Source: Mucidula mucida (taxonomy: Eukaryota; Basidiomycota; Agaricomycetes; Agaricales; Physalacriaceae). Taken from it: a stretch of 64,000 bases of DNA. Of this stretch, positions 1-10,136 are shown in pieces. The notes under the pieces are model-generated. The model was given only the letters and a program-made list of their open reading frames with translations. It was not told the DNA's origin and did no database searches. Position 1 is the first letter of the stretch; every line of letters begins with the position of its first letter. The DNA lies in the NCBI GenBank assembly GCA_015501055.1, contig JADNYV010000185.1, forward strand, positions 1-64,000, given 5' to 3'. The position numbers and the translations under genes were made by a program.

Positions 1-879
1 GATTCAAACAGCGGCGGTAGATGTAGACAAAGACTTTGTGGCTGCGCAAGGCGAGCCCACTCAGAGTGCGGGACATGGTGGTCATACGCTCGTGTCCAAT
101 TTCCGCCCGATGGTCTCACCGGCATTTACAGAAAGGCTCACGTCCACCTTGCTGACGACTATAGCAAGGAAGACTGATGAAATCCTTATGTACAGCAAGA
201 GTCCTAGACAAACTGGTCATTTGCCACGTCCATATCCCGCCCAATTGTATGTTGGCTCTTGGTTAGGGGAACATTTAAGACCAGAGAAGAGTGCGGGGTC
301 CATTGATGCCTTCCAGAGCATTTACACGAGAATTTCTGTAACAATACCGAAAGAGGTGGTAGCAGTGTCGGCTGCTGCGGAACTTGTGTGTAGCGGGGGC
401 GCTAATGATGTTTTAGAGAGTGGGCTCAACATCAATGAGGCGCAAAATGACGTAGGGAAAGGCGGCTTTGTGCGGAGCGGTGGGGGTACGAAGAAACCTG
501 CGCTCACGGATTCCAGCGAGTTTGATCAAAGTCGACTTCGGCTGAGATTGATCTCTGTCAAATGAAGACGAGGCACCTGTTTTCTTCTCGCTCAGATTGC
601 GCCTCGTTAAAATGAACGCGGAAGAGAAAAAACGCAAGGCATCACTCTTCAACGAGGAGGTAGTTAATAACCGGCACGGATGAAAGTTTGCTTGAAGATG
701 GATATGAGGCGTAACATGCAAATCAGACGGACTCGGGGCCTGTCCCAACGATTTCTCCAGTACCCATCACCTATACTGGTATAATCAGCCGATATAAAAC
801 TTTAGCAACTGTCACAAAGAGGCGAAAGATCCATGCGCAGACGATGAGAAGATAGAACACAAGCACGAAGCGCCAAAAT
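1..879. other. Unassigned sequence at the left edge
   Basis: No recognisable domain in any frame. A 175-codon plus-strand frame is open at 38-565, and shorter minus-strand frames overlap it, but none shows a family motif, a signal peptide or a convincing set of introns. It could be the end of a gene that continues left of the window. I do not assign a gene. Confidence 0.4.
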
Positions 880-2240
880 GCTCGACCATATGGGTGGACA
901 CAATGGCGCCAAAGACACCTGCTGTGGCATATCCAAGATGGAGCATGTCCGACTGCATATGCCCCTAGAGCACAGACAACTGCCATGCCTCGCAGCGCGC
1001 GTACCAAAAGCCCTACTAGCCAGCTGCGCTCATAAGCGGGACATCATGCGTCCATGCGATGTACAGCCAATGTCAGCACACAGGCAGGTAACGGTAAAAA
1101 TGGGCGATATAGCGACCCACCGGCGCTCCATAATGGGAGCCTCGAATCTGACAAGGATGACGGCTCTTCGTTGCATCTCAGCAGCAGTGGTATATGTAGA
1201 GTTTGCTGCTGCATGAGACGAGGCAGATCCTTGCAGAGTTCGGGACATGTTGGCCATCCACGCATGACCCAATGGTCTCTTTTCCCACTGTGGAGTACAT
1301 TCGGAATCGGGAAAAGAAAGCGATGTACGATAATACGGCGCCAGTAACGAGGACGGGGCATATTGAGAAACTGTCGGAAAAGACGCGGACATGCTGGTGA
1401 CCAACCGCCGCCGCGGCGCAGTATGCAAGGAGGGAACGAGCAGCTCCTGCTAAGTGTACAGCCCCTGGTTAGTAAAACGCAAGCTAGACGCAGACAACAT
1501 ACCAATCTCTGGGTATCATCCTCATACACAACTTGTTCTCTTGTGTTAATCAGCATCTCCAGCAACGCTGACGGCCATCTCGTCGAAATTCCGTCCGCAC
1601 TGGCAAAATTAGTAATGGCGTGTATGCCGGTAATGAAGAGGGTGGTCAACAAAGGAACAGAGTGGACAACCTGGCAACCGGCCACCGCCACCGCAGAACG
1701 GAAGGAAAGAGTTCTGTTACATAGCCCGTCAGTTTAAAAAGCCAGCGCGAAAGCAGACGACATACCAATTCCTAGCCGTTGTTCTGATACATAATTTCTC
1801 CCTACATCGTCAATCAACATGTCCAGCAAGGCCAACGTCCATCTTGGTCACGCGAGTTTATATGAAAAGATGGAGGGAATACATATGCGCGTTCCAGGAG
1901 GACAAAGGTGAAAGTGGATCTCAGGATGCTAGTCAAATAGGGCCTGTTCAAAGTAGATCTTGCAAACTATGAACATTGTAAAGACATGCTGACATACCCG
2001 TAATTCTGCGCGCTGCTTTGATAAAACAGGAGTCTACGACATGGCACTAGTTGAACAACAATCCGTCGAATAACTGCTTTCCATTGGCAATCATTGTGTT
2101 ATTGGTATCTGTACCACCGCCCAAAGCTGGTGTCAATGCCAAGTCGATGAGGATCTCATTTGAGAACGATCACGGTCAAGCCAAATATGAGATAGAGAAT
2201 GGATGGCCCAGGGCATAGTATGAGCTTGCTGGCAAGAAGG
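880..2240 (-). repeat. Decayed duplicate locus, copy A (paralogue at 13990-15125)
   Basis: This stretch aligns by eye, in the same orientation and order, with 13990-15125. Shared landmarks: an accaat(t/c)-phased block at 1500-1583 and again at 1765-1846, a GC-rich cgccgcc block near 1405, and a shared 'ttgtaaagacatgctg' near 1977 and 14871. Minus-strand frames contain hydrophobic stretches (771-1007 and around 1560-1690), and one piece (LLEMLIN context) faintly resembles the DUF6534 type of fungal membrane protein, but stops and frame changes prevent a gene model. I read both loci as broken copies of one multi-exon gene of unknown product. Orientation and family are inferences. Confidence 0.5.
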
Positions 2241-3461
2241 AAAGGAAAGGAAACCCCGGTGGTGATGGTGATGCGAGGTGACTAGATCACCGTGATGTTC
2301 TCTGCTTCCTGCCCGAATACTTGGGAAACTATCAACTCTTGTTTACGTCCAGCGTGTACTACCTGTTCACTCACTCTATGATAATCTATCAATGGTACAC
2401 TTCACAATCGACGCTGAGCAAACTTCCGGAATCTGCAACAGGCCGCGATATTCTCTCTCTTATACCTCCTGCGCAATAATCTCATTCAGTGCTGGCTGGA
2501 ACGACTCACTCGGCTTTCTTGTTGTCTCCAACGGGGCCTTCCATGTCTACTTCCAGGTCCCAATACCTCTTGCTGCTCATTATTTTCTATTTCTTGTCTT
2601 CTTTGGTGAGTTGAATGTCTTTGGACCTCAGCGCGGAGGCAGACAAGCCGAAGCTTCCTGCATCACAGAATATCCAAGTGGAGAATTCGATAACAGCATC
2701 CAATCAGGTGGGTCATTGACGGCTCGCGGGCAGAAGCCACACTTTCTAAGACCCGCAAGCATAGATTCCTTGTCGGTTTGGTGAGATTTTTCCTGCCATA
2801 TCACCGGACTCATTATACCCCAACAATATCAAGACTTCTTCCCTTGTCAATGACTACGCACTAGCCCATTCTCCTGTGAATGGCATCCGTGGCAAGTACA
2901 CCCTCTCATTCTTAGAAATGCGACTCTTGTGTCGGGCTTCAACCACCTAATCATGGCAATGATGACTCGGGAGTAGGAGATGAGGCGTTGTCGTTGCACC
3001 TGGCCCTTGGCCCTTTTGCATAGGACGAACCAAATTGTGAAAGGCTACCAGATACCTCCTTTGGATTTCTGGATTCCTATGCGTCTGCATCTCCTCAACG
3101 CCCCTACCTCTCATGAAACGGCTTAGCCATGCCATCTCACCACCCATGGAGGTGGATCATATCGAAGGACCTATTTGCATATGACTAGTACTGTTAGCAC
3201 CATCGTCAGTGTCTCAGGCTTGGTGCATATAGATTGTTTTCTGGAACTAAATTATCTCGGTTAGGCAAAGGACCCGGAGAGTCCGTGCATACTCAGCGTT
3301 TGAAAGTACGACTTTCAGATATGGTATAAGTACATGTTCGGATACGCAACTTCAACGCACTGGAATCATTATGATACACATGATACAATCTCAATTATAT
3401 GTATCCATTCAACTGAGACTGGATCTCATAGTCACCAAAGTGCCAATAGAAATGCAAGTAG
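2241..3461. other. Intergenic, no supported gene
   Basis: A 130-codon plus-strand frame (2392-2784) with a hydrophobic middle is open, but it lacks any motif, an expected intron pattern or a paralogue in the window. The last five bases (3457-3461, AGTAG) are the left target-site duplication of the adjoining copia element. Confidence 0.4.
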
Positions 3462-3770
3462 TGTTGTAAAGAGAAGATGTTAGACTCAGTCGTGCACAGC
3501 GGAGTGGTAGCAACTCGTATATTGCAACATGCTGTACCTGTTGTAAAGAGAAGATGTTAGACTGTAGAGTATTGTCAGTGTCATGAATTGTAAGTATCGT
3601 AAGTAATACACACCTCAGTTGTGCACAGCGGAGTGGTAGCAACTGAGGTGTGTCGAGGCCGAATTGGGATGGATAAAAGAACGAAAATGAAATAGACCAA
3701 AACGGGTCATGACCGCTCCACTGTCGGGACTCAGGTCATACCTCTCAACATGGTCGGGTCTCCTTCAACA
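3462..3770 (-). repeat. 3' LTR of the copia element
   Basis: 309 bp, same length as the partner at 8984-9292, same termini. About 93% identical by eye; most differences are C/T or G/A, many at CpG. Confidence 0.95.
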
Positions 3771-3780
3771 CTCCCCCAGA
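3771..3780 (-). other. Copia polypurine tract
   Basis: Minus strand TCTGGGGGAG immediately before the 3' LTR: the expected position and composition for the plus-strand primer of reverse transcription. Confidence 0.8.
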
Positions 3781-3792
3781 CCCGACAGCTCC

Positions 3793-5242
3793 CTAAACCC
3801 GTCTAATCCCCAACTCCTCCATATACCAAACATGGGCGTCTCTTGCAAGTGGCTTGATGAAGACGTCGGCTGGGTTCTTGTTGCCTCGGACGAAGTCAAC
3901 TTGAAGTTTGCCCAGATTGACTAGCTCCCGGATGTAGTGGTGACGAATGCTGATGTGCTTCACCTTAGAATGGGATTGAGTCGTCTTTGTAAGGTTGACA
4001 GCACTGTGGTTAACACCCTTGAGAACTCCCAGCTTCTCTTGTCCCATTCCAACTTCCTCCATCCAGGACAACATCCATACCATCTGTTGCGCGACATGCG
4101 TCAACAAGATATACTCCGCTTCTACAGTGAATAGAGAAATGGTGGCCTGCCTCTTTGACAACCACGAGACTGGGCTCCCTGCCATAAGAAAGACGTGTCC
4201 AGATGTTGAACGTCCCGTGTCCTTGCATCTGCCGTAATTGGTGTCAACAAATCCAAGTGGTTTCAACGGGAATCTGCAAGAGTAGACAAGGGCACAATTA
4301 AGTGTTGTTTTGATGTATCCCACAATGTACATCAGCTCACGCCAGTGGGCGATGCCTGGGTTGGATTGGAATCACAAAAGTAGGCTGACTGCGTAAGATA
4401 AGTCGGGATGCGTGGCAAGCTGTCCCCACATTACACAGCCAAGGATAGAACAATATGGCTTGTTGTTCATCTTGTACCGTCCGGTGGTCATCTGAGGTGA
4501 CATAAAAGAGTGGAGGCAGAGTCCAACTGGTAGGGGTGTCAAGCACGGCGTAACATGGTCAAGGTTATAGTCGGTCAGGACCTTCTCAAAGTACGCGCAC
4601 TGGGATAGAGTAACAGTACCTGCATTCAGGTCCTGTTTGATGTGCATACCCAAGAGACACCCTGTTCCGTGTACATCCTTCACATCCCAGATCTTCCCAA
4701 TCTTGCTCTTTCTCTTTTTTGCTTCCTCCTTGGATGATAATGCTCCAAACATGTTGTCCGTATATGTGTCTGTCAATGTAAATGAGCCATTATCTAAGCC
4801 TATAAATTGTACACAAGGATCAGCTTGCAATACCACATATCCCAGGTTATCGTAATGTCTCCGCCCAATCACGTCCCCCCTGCATTGTACCATAAATTGT
4901 CTTCTTCAACCGGCATGCCAATCCCTCGTTCCCTTTCTTGACATACCCCTTCGGCTGCTCCATCCAGATCTCCTCTTTTGTTGTGCTGTTAAGGTAAGCA
5001 GCTTCAAAGTTGATCTGCCACAAATGAAGGTTGCAACTGGTGGCAATAACAGCGGTTATCCGAATAGACTTGAGTTGGGCCACTGCCGCCCAGGTCTTGT
5101 GGTAGTCAACTCCAAGCTGTTGCGTGAAACCTTTGCCAATGAGTCTTGCCTTGTCGCAAATCCAGTTTCCTTTGCCATCTTTCTTGACATCATATACCCA
5201 CCGACTCCCCATGATATTTGCCCCTGCAGGCGGCTTCCCCAA
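3793..5242 (-). pseudogene. Copia reverse transcriptase and RNase H (catalytic residues lost)
   Basis: Three minus-strand frames cover the RVT_2 domain (5242-4847, then 4893-4372) and RNase H (4332-3793). RT starts with SRWVYDVKKDGKG and runs to the palm motif, where the canonical FDAAYL reads FEAAYLN and the YVDD box reads YTDN. Both catalytic aspartate positions are therefore changed. RNase H ends with the standard KHISIRHHYIREL, and the region reaches almost to the polypurine tract. Frameshifts separate the three frames. The substitutions show loss of function, not only frame decay. Confidence 0.9.
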
Positions 5243-5415
5243 TTCTTATGTACCTTTCTTCTTATGAAGGTCCATCTCCATGTCCATTGCCTTTGTTCAT
5301 TGCGTGGTGTTGAGTCTTATAGCCTCTGTGTAATTCTTTGGTGTGTAGAGTTGTTTCGGTGAGGTATTTGTTAATGCAATGGCATTGTTGAGTTTGGCAG
5401 ATAGTCAGTCAAATG

Positions 5416-5944
5416 TGTTATGAATTGCCATATTTTCACATTTTCACATTTTCATCATATCTTATTGGGGCTTGTCTTATCAACCAACGGACTGTTTCAT
5501 CATATGTTTCATCACCAATCATACTTCTTTTCATTACCAAAGCCGTACTTATGTTGGACACACATCAAACACATGGATGACATTATACATGCTGATACCT
5601 TATGGACTTCCTATTGTATACACACCACCAACACTCGTAGCACACATAGTCGTTTCAGTATTATTACTTACATGCAGTTACCACTTGTATTTAATGGTTT
5701 CACGGACTAGTAGCATACAACACTGGATCAAGGACGTGGAGCATTCCTAGCGGAAATACATATGGACAAGGAGTCCCAAACACAGACTTACTAGTATATA
5801 AGCAGTAGTGTAGTATCATTGTACTTTAGTTCCAATCTTGTTTATACACCTGGCCTAGCCTAGTCTTACAAATACGAACACTTTCTCCTTTAGTTCTTGC
5901 TGTGGTACCTGGTTTAGTCTTGTGGCTATAGTTAGTTGCTAACA
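5416..5944 (+). mobile_element. Solo gypsy LTR nested in the copia element
   Basis: A 529-bp LTR beginning TGTTATGAATT and ending TTGCTAACA, flanked by a perfect 5-bp duplication AAATG (5411-5415 and 5945-5949). It is the same LTR family as at 57853-58278 and 61315-61842, next to chromodomain gypsy pol. No internal region remains, so it is a solo LTR left by LTR-LTR recombination after insertion into the copia pol region between integrase and RT. Short plus-strand frames inside it are not genes. Confidence 0.93.
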
Positions 5945-6313
5945 AAATGGGTTGCACACAAGATTTGCCGTTTGTTCCAAGGAATTAGATGCCCAATCTT
6001 CTTCTAAGGACTGTGCAGTGTCTTTGTGTATCTGGTATTCAACTGAATACAATGCACTTTGTATTGGGATGGCATTCCTGGCTGAGCGTTGGGGAGGTGG
6101 TGGTGGCTGAGGTTAAGCGGCTGTAAGACCATCAATAGAAGGAGTTAAGGAAACAAGAATATAAGACAATACACCTGGAACTAAGTCCTGAGCACTATTG
6201 GATGGAACCGTGTCCACAGGTGTTGCATCATCAATATCTTCCCACAATCTCTCCCCCACATTCATTGTGTGATATGGCATGTCCTTGTCAAACTCCACCA
6301 AACACAATTTAAA

Positions 6314-7093
6314 TTAAACCCCGTGTTCATCCAAAAGGATATAGTTCCCCGCGCCAGATCCATACCCGATAAGGGTTGCCGGAATCCCACGCCCGTCCAA
6401 CTTGCTAAGACCATTCACCATCAGCACCCCAGCAGAGCACCGACTACCAAAGACACAGAGATGGGAGACACCCTGCTTCCTCCCCATGAACACTTCCTCT
6501 GGAACTGCATCAGGATGGCGGCGCATTGACATAAGATTTCCTGCATATACCGCTGCTAAAGCCGCTGCCGCCCAATATGAGTGGGGAAGATCAGACTTGT
6601 GAAGAGATGCACAGACGTCCTTGATAATAGTACAGATAGCACGCTCTGCCAACCCATTTTGAGCAGAGGAATGCGGCACCGTCTTCTCGTGGATAATTCC
6701 GTAAGTTTTGAAGTATTCTTTCCATGCATGGGAGTTGAAGGTGTTATCAGTCCGGACATGTTTGATCTTTTGCCCCATCTGATTCTCGGCAAGGATATGG
6801 TATGCATTGAATGCCGGTATAGTGGACTTGTTTGATTTATCTTTCAGAAAGTTAACATGCTTGTGTAACGTCCCACTATCCGCCACAACCATCATGTAGA
6901 GGTTACCACCTCTGGAAGCCACCCCACTAGGCTCCCAGAGATCAAATGCAACAAGATCCAACACCAATACATTGGGTTCTAACTTCTTGTTGTACGGTTG
7001 AGCGTGCTGGCATCCCTTTTGGCAGCTTATGCACCTGCCTTCAAGAGACGTGTCTGTAATGTTGAGGCCGCTGACTAGACCTTTGCTGAACAT
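6314..7093 (-). pseudogene. Copia integrase (rve) region
   Basis: A 259-residue open frame on the minus strand with the zinc-binding C-x2-C (CISCQKGC, residues about 22-29) followed by the integrase core. The three acidic residues can be placed: Asp in LVAFDLWEP, Asp in VRTDN, and Glu in AQNGLAERA. Downstream is the conserved SHLCVFGSRC region. This part is the best preserved of the element, but its reading frame is separated from gag and RT by breaks and it lies in a dead element. The stretch 5945-6313 continues the same polyprotein in degraded form towards RT. Confidence 0.88.
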
Positions 7094-7135
7094 CTTGCAA
7101 ATCCTGTCTGGACTTGCATGAGCAAACCTACAATG

Positions 7136-8540
7136 TCATGTCTTCAAATCTATAGGCACCACGGTTGACAGACTTGCGTGTGCATGTCCTTTGTTGAGAA
7201 TATACATCCCCGCAGAGTCACGCCCTTTTAGAAGGGTCTTTCCATCACTGCCTTTGCAAATAACTACCTCGCTGCCACCAAACAGCAAGTAGAAACCACT
7301 CCTGTTGAACTGACTGACTGAGATCAGATTCACAGCAAGAGCTGGAGCGTGAAGAACATTGCGGAAGGTAAGCCTGATTGTTCTATCTTCCAAGTAGTAG
7401 GTTTTTGTAACTGAACCTTTCCCTATAATAGTGAAGTCCCCTTCAGTGGACAACACCAATGTACCGTACAATATGGAGTTGCCTCATACAAGGTGAAGTT
7501 GGCACAATCACGGAACAAATAATCACTTGCCCCAGAATTGTAAAAGGTAGCATGTGAGGCTGGCATGCTCTCAAACGTACACCCGGCTACTGCGGCTGCA
7601 GCAATGGGGGTGTCGAGAATATACTCCACAATGAAAGGACAAAAGTCTTCTACTTCATCCTTATCAGACGAATATGTGTTGTCGTCTTTGTCTTCACCAT
7701 CGCTGACATCCTGTAATGCTGGCATTTTGTTGTTGTTATTTGGGAAGACATTAACCCACTCGTTGTCACTTCCCTCCCTTGACAAAGTCTCCTTGACACA
7801 GATACTTTCCATGGACGGAGTGCATTGGAATAGAGGAGGAGGAGGAGTAATAAAGATCTCCTCAATAACTATGCCAGGTTCTTGTTTGGCATCCTTGCCA
7901 TCTTTAACAGTGGCGCGGTAAGCAGAGAGAACACAAGACTTGACTATTGGTGTGTCTTGTGCACCCAAAGTTTGGTTGGCCTGAGAAGTGGGCAGCTTGC
8001 GCTTTCTAAAGTTGGCGGGAAACTGCCCTTCTTTATCTTCCTCGGGCCAGTAGCAGTTCTCAATAATATGGGAAGACTTTTGATTACCTTGCAGTTTGGG
8101 TTGGTGCATCTTCAACCAAAGGAGCCAGAGACAAACACTGTAGTGGTGGCCTTCTCCTTTGGCATTCTAACATTGATTGTGTGGGCTTTAATTGACGTGA
8201 TTGTCAAATTGGAGTCTGGGAAAGTGTACAGGGCTGCTGCCAGTCCCAACCATTCTGGCTTGGGAGGCAGGGAGTGAATTATGATGTTCTTCAGCTCCTT
8301 GTCCTCAATGTCCTTGCCAAGCATTCAGACGCTGTAGGCAAGGTTGAACACCTCATTGAAATGGAGGTTAAGCTTGTCATGTGTTGTGCCGGTGAATTTT
8401 AACAATGTAAACTCTTCTTTGGCCAAGGAGAGTGCGGCATTGCTCTTTAGGGCGCACACAGAGGCAACGGATTTCCAACACTCCAAAGCAGTGCCATCTC
8501 TTTTGATGCCAAGACCAATTGGGTTGATGATATTGGTCAC
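7136..8540 (-). pseudogene. Copia gag, protease and pre-integrase region (broken)
   Basis: Three successive minus-strand frames (8540-8325, 8324-8112/8115-7423, 7471-7136) read through gag-like sequence, a decayed zinc knuckle (SSHIIENCYW near 8050, its first two cysteines not visible), then a retropepsin-like motif with NSGASDYL around 7530. Copia protease needs Asp in D-S-G; here it is Asn, a G-to-A change. The last piece (RNVLHAPALAVNLISVSQ) is the typical segment between protease and integrase. Frame breaks and the lost Asp make this a pseudogene. Confidence 0.85.
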
Positions 8541-8971
8541 AATGACAGATTTAGCAACGCCATTGCGATAGTCCTATTCCTCCTGGGAGGGGTTACGCGA
8601 GTAGACGGTGGTGGAGGTGGGGGTAGTAGTAGGGGTGGTGCTAGGGCGGGCAATGGTAGGGGCGGTAGTCCCATCGGACTGTGTTGTTTTAGTGATATAC
8701 AACTTGATACCTTTGCCAGCAAGGTATCCTTCAACTTGGACCTTTCAAGTGGGATAATTCCCCTTGTTGTCCGTGAGCTGGTGGTGGGTGAATAATTGCG
8801 CCATTGAGATGATCCCGGACAACATGGTAGGTAGGTGGTTGGGTGATATGGGGTGTATGTGGGTTGGGTGGGTAGTGATGTGTGGGTGGATGTGGGTGTG
8901 GTGTTCTTGAGTTGCCCAGGGATATTCCTGATGAGTGCTGTGACTTCTCAATAGTAGATTAAACGGTTACA

Positions 8972-8983
8972 GGGCCCATAACC
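8972..8983 (-). other. Copia primer-binding site for initiator tRNA-Met half-molecule
   Basis: On the minus strand the 12 bases directly after the 5' LTR read GGTTATGGGCCC. This is the complement of the anticodon stem-loop of eukaryotic initiator tRNA-Met (GGGCCCAUAACC, anticodon CAU). Priming from an internally cleaved initiator tRNA, rather than its 3' CCA end, is known for copia-type elements. The site touches the LTR with no spacer. Confidence 0.85.
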
Positions 8984-9292
8984 TGTTGTAGAGAGAAGAT
9001 GTTAGACTCAGTCATGCACAGTGGAGTGGTAGCAACTCGTATATTGCAACATGCTGTACCTCTTATAAAGAGAAGATGTTAGACTGTAGAGTATCATAAG
9101 CATCATGTATTGTAAGTATTGTAAGTAGTACACACCTCAGTTGTGCACAGCAGAGTGGTAGCAACTGAGGTGTGTCGAGGCCGAATCGGGATAGATAAAA
9201 GAATGAAAATGAAATAGACCAAAACGGGTCATAACCGCTCCACTATTGGGACTCAGGTCATACCTCTCAACATGGTTGGGTCTCCTTCAACA
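8984..9292 (-). repeat. 5' LTR of the copia element
   Basis: 309 bp, starts TGTTGTAGAG and ends CTTCAACA in window orientation. Contains internal short repeats (gagaagatgttagact twice; agtggtagcaact twice). The matching copy is at 3462-3770. Just outside it at 9293-9297 lies the AGTAG target duplication. Confidence 0.95.
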
Positions 9293-10136
9293 AGTAGGCT
9301 TCAACTCGATATTAAGTCGAGTCAAGAGAATCTGGAACAGGAACAAGGGTCAAGAGTAAGCTGATTTTGGGGGCAGTAGATTAGAACTGCAACTTTTACG
9401 GGCAAGAATACAGCGAGCATATAAGAGACGGTCATTAGTGGAGGGCGCAGTGACTACAAATGCGAGCCATATGCAAGACATATCTAGACTAGTCTTGGAC
9501 TAGAACAACACGCCAACAGCGTCTTGTTGAGATTGGGAGGGATTGCAGAGATATCTTGAGTCACAGAGCTATGGTGACTGGCTAGGCGCAAGACAGCGAA
9601 GGAAGATGGAGATGTGAGTGTACAATTGTACTTACTACAAAGATCTAAAGCCCTAACCCGAAATGCCGCCGCGTGACTGCTTACCAAGGAAGGCGTCGCT
9701 GTCACACGAGGTCGCCTTGTCTTCTGCCCACCCCCAGGATTCAGGAAATCAGTGATTCTTTCGCCCTTCTCCAGTCGCTTAATGTAGGAGAAAATCAAGC
9801 TGCAGGTGATCTTATCCGCTACTTAAAGCCTCCATGGCGGTGGGCGGGATCTCCTCACCACTGCAACGTGAAAAGCTGTGGAGACGATGTTCCCGATTTA
9901 GTACACGTCCGCTTCGTCAAATCGCCATCTTTGGAACTGCGCATTTTCTGACAATCTACCTGGTATTGTCGGCTTCTGTCTCCGTTAACATTTTCGGACA
10001 GATCCGGTGGGACACGAGACGCTGAGCCGTGTAAATCTACCGTGTGATCCCACCCCATTCAGGTACACGCACGGCACTACTTTCCTATCGCATATCGCAT
10101 ACCGCTTCCTGACTCCTGGTGTGCTTGCTATCCGCC
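9293..10136. other. Intergenic region upstream of the first NACHT gene
   Basis: No gene supported. A 104-codon minus-strand frame (9484-9798) has no recognisable feature. The last 50-100 bases before 10137 are pyrimidine-rich, as in many fungal leaders, but I see no clear TATA element. Confidence 0.4.

Larger units (their letters stand above)
3462..9292 (-). mobile_element. Full-length Ty1/copia-type LTR retrotransposon (inactive)
   Basis: A complete element of 5831 bp reading on the minus strand. It is bounded by two 309-bp LTRs (3462-3770 and 8984-9292), each starting TGTTG and ending CAACA, and flanked by a perfect 5-bp duplication AGTAG (3457-3461 and 9293-9297). A primer-binding site abuts the right LTR and a purine tract abuts the left LTR. 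Internal order on the minus strand is gag, protease, integrase, reverse transcriptase, RNase H, which is the copia order (integrase before RT). The two LTRs differ at about 21 positions by eye, mostly transitions, so it is not recent. It carries a nested solo gypsy LTR at 5416-5944. Catalytic residues are lost in protease and RT, so it cannot move on its own. Confidence 0.95.

Noticed and set aside
38..565. 175-codon frame at the left edge as a gene
   Set aside because: No motif, signal peptide or paralogue; could be chance in this GC-moderate DNA.
5420..5750. Open frames inside the solo LTR (also in the LTRs at 57.8 and 61.5 kb)
   Set aside because: Conserved only because they are the same LTR; not coding.
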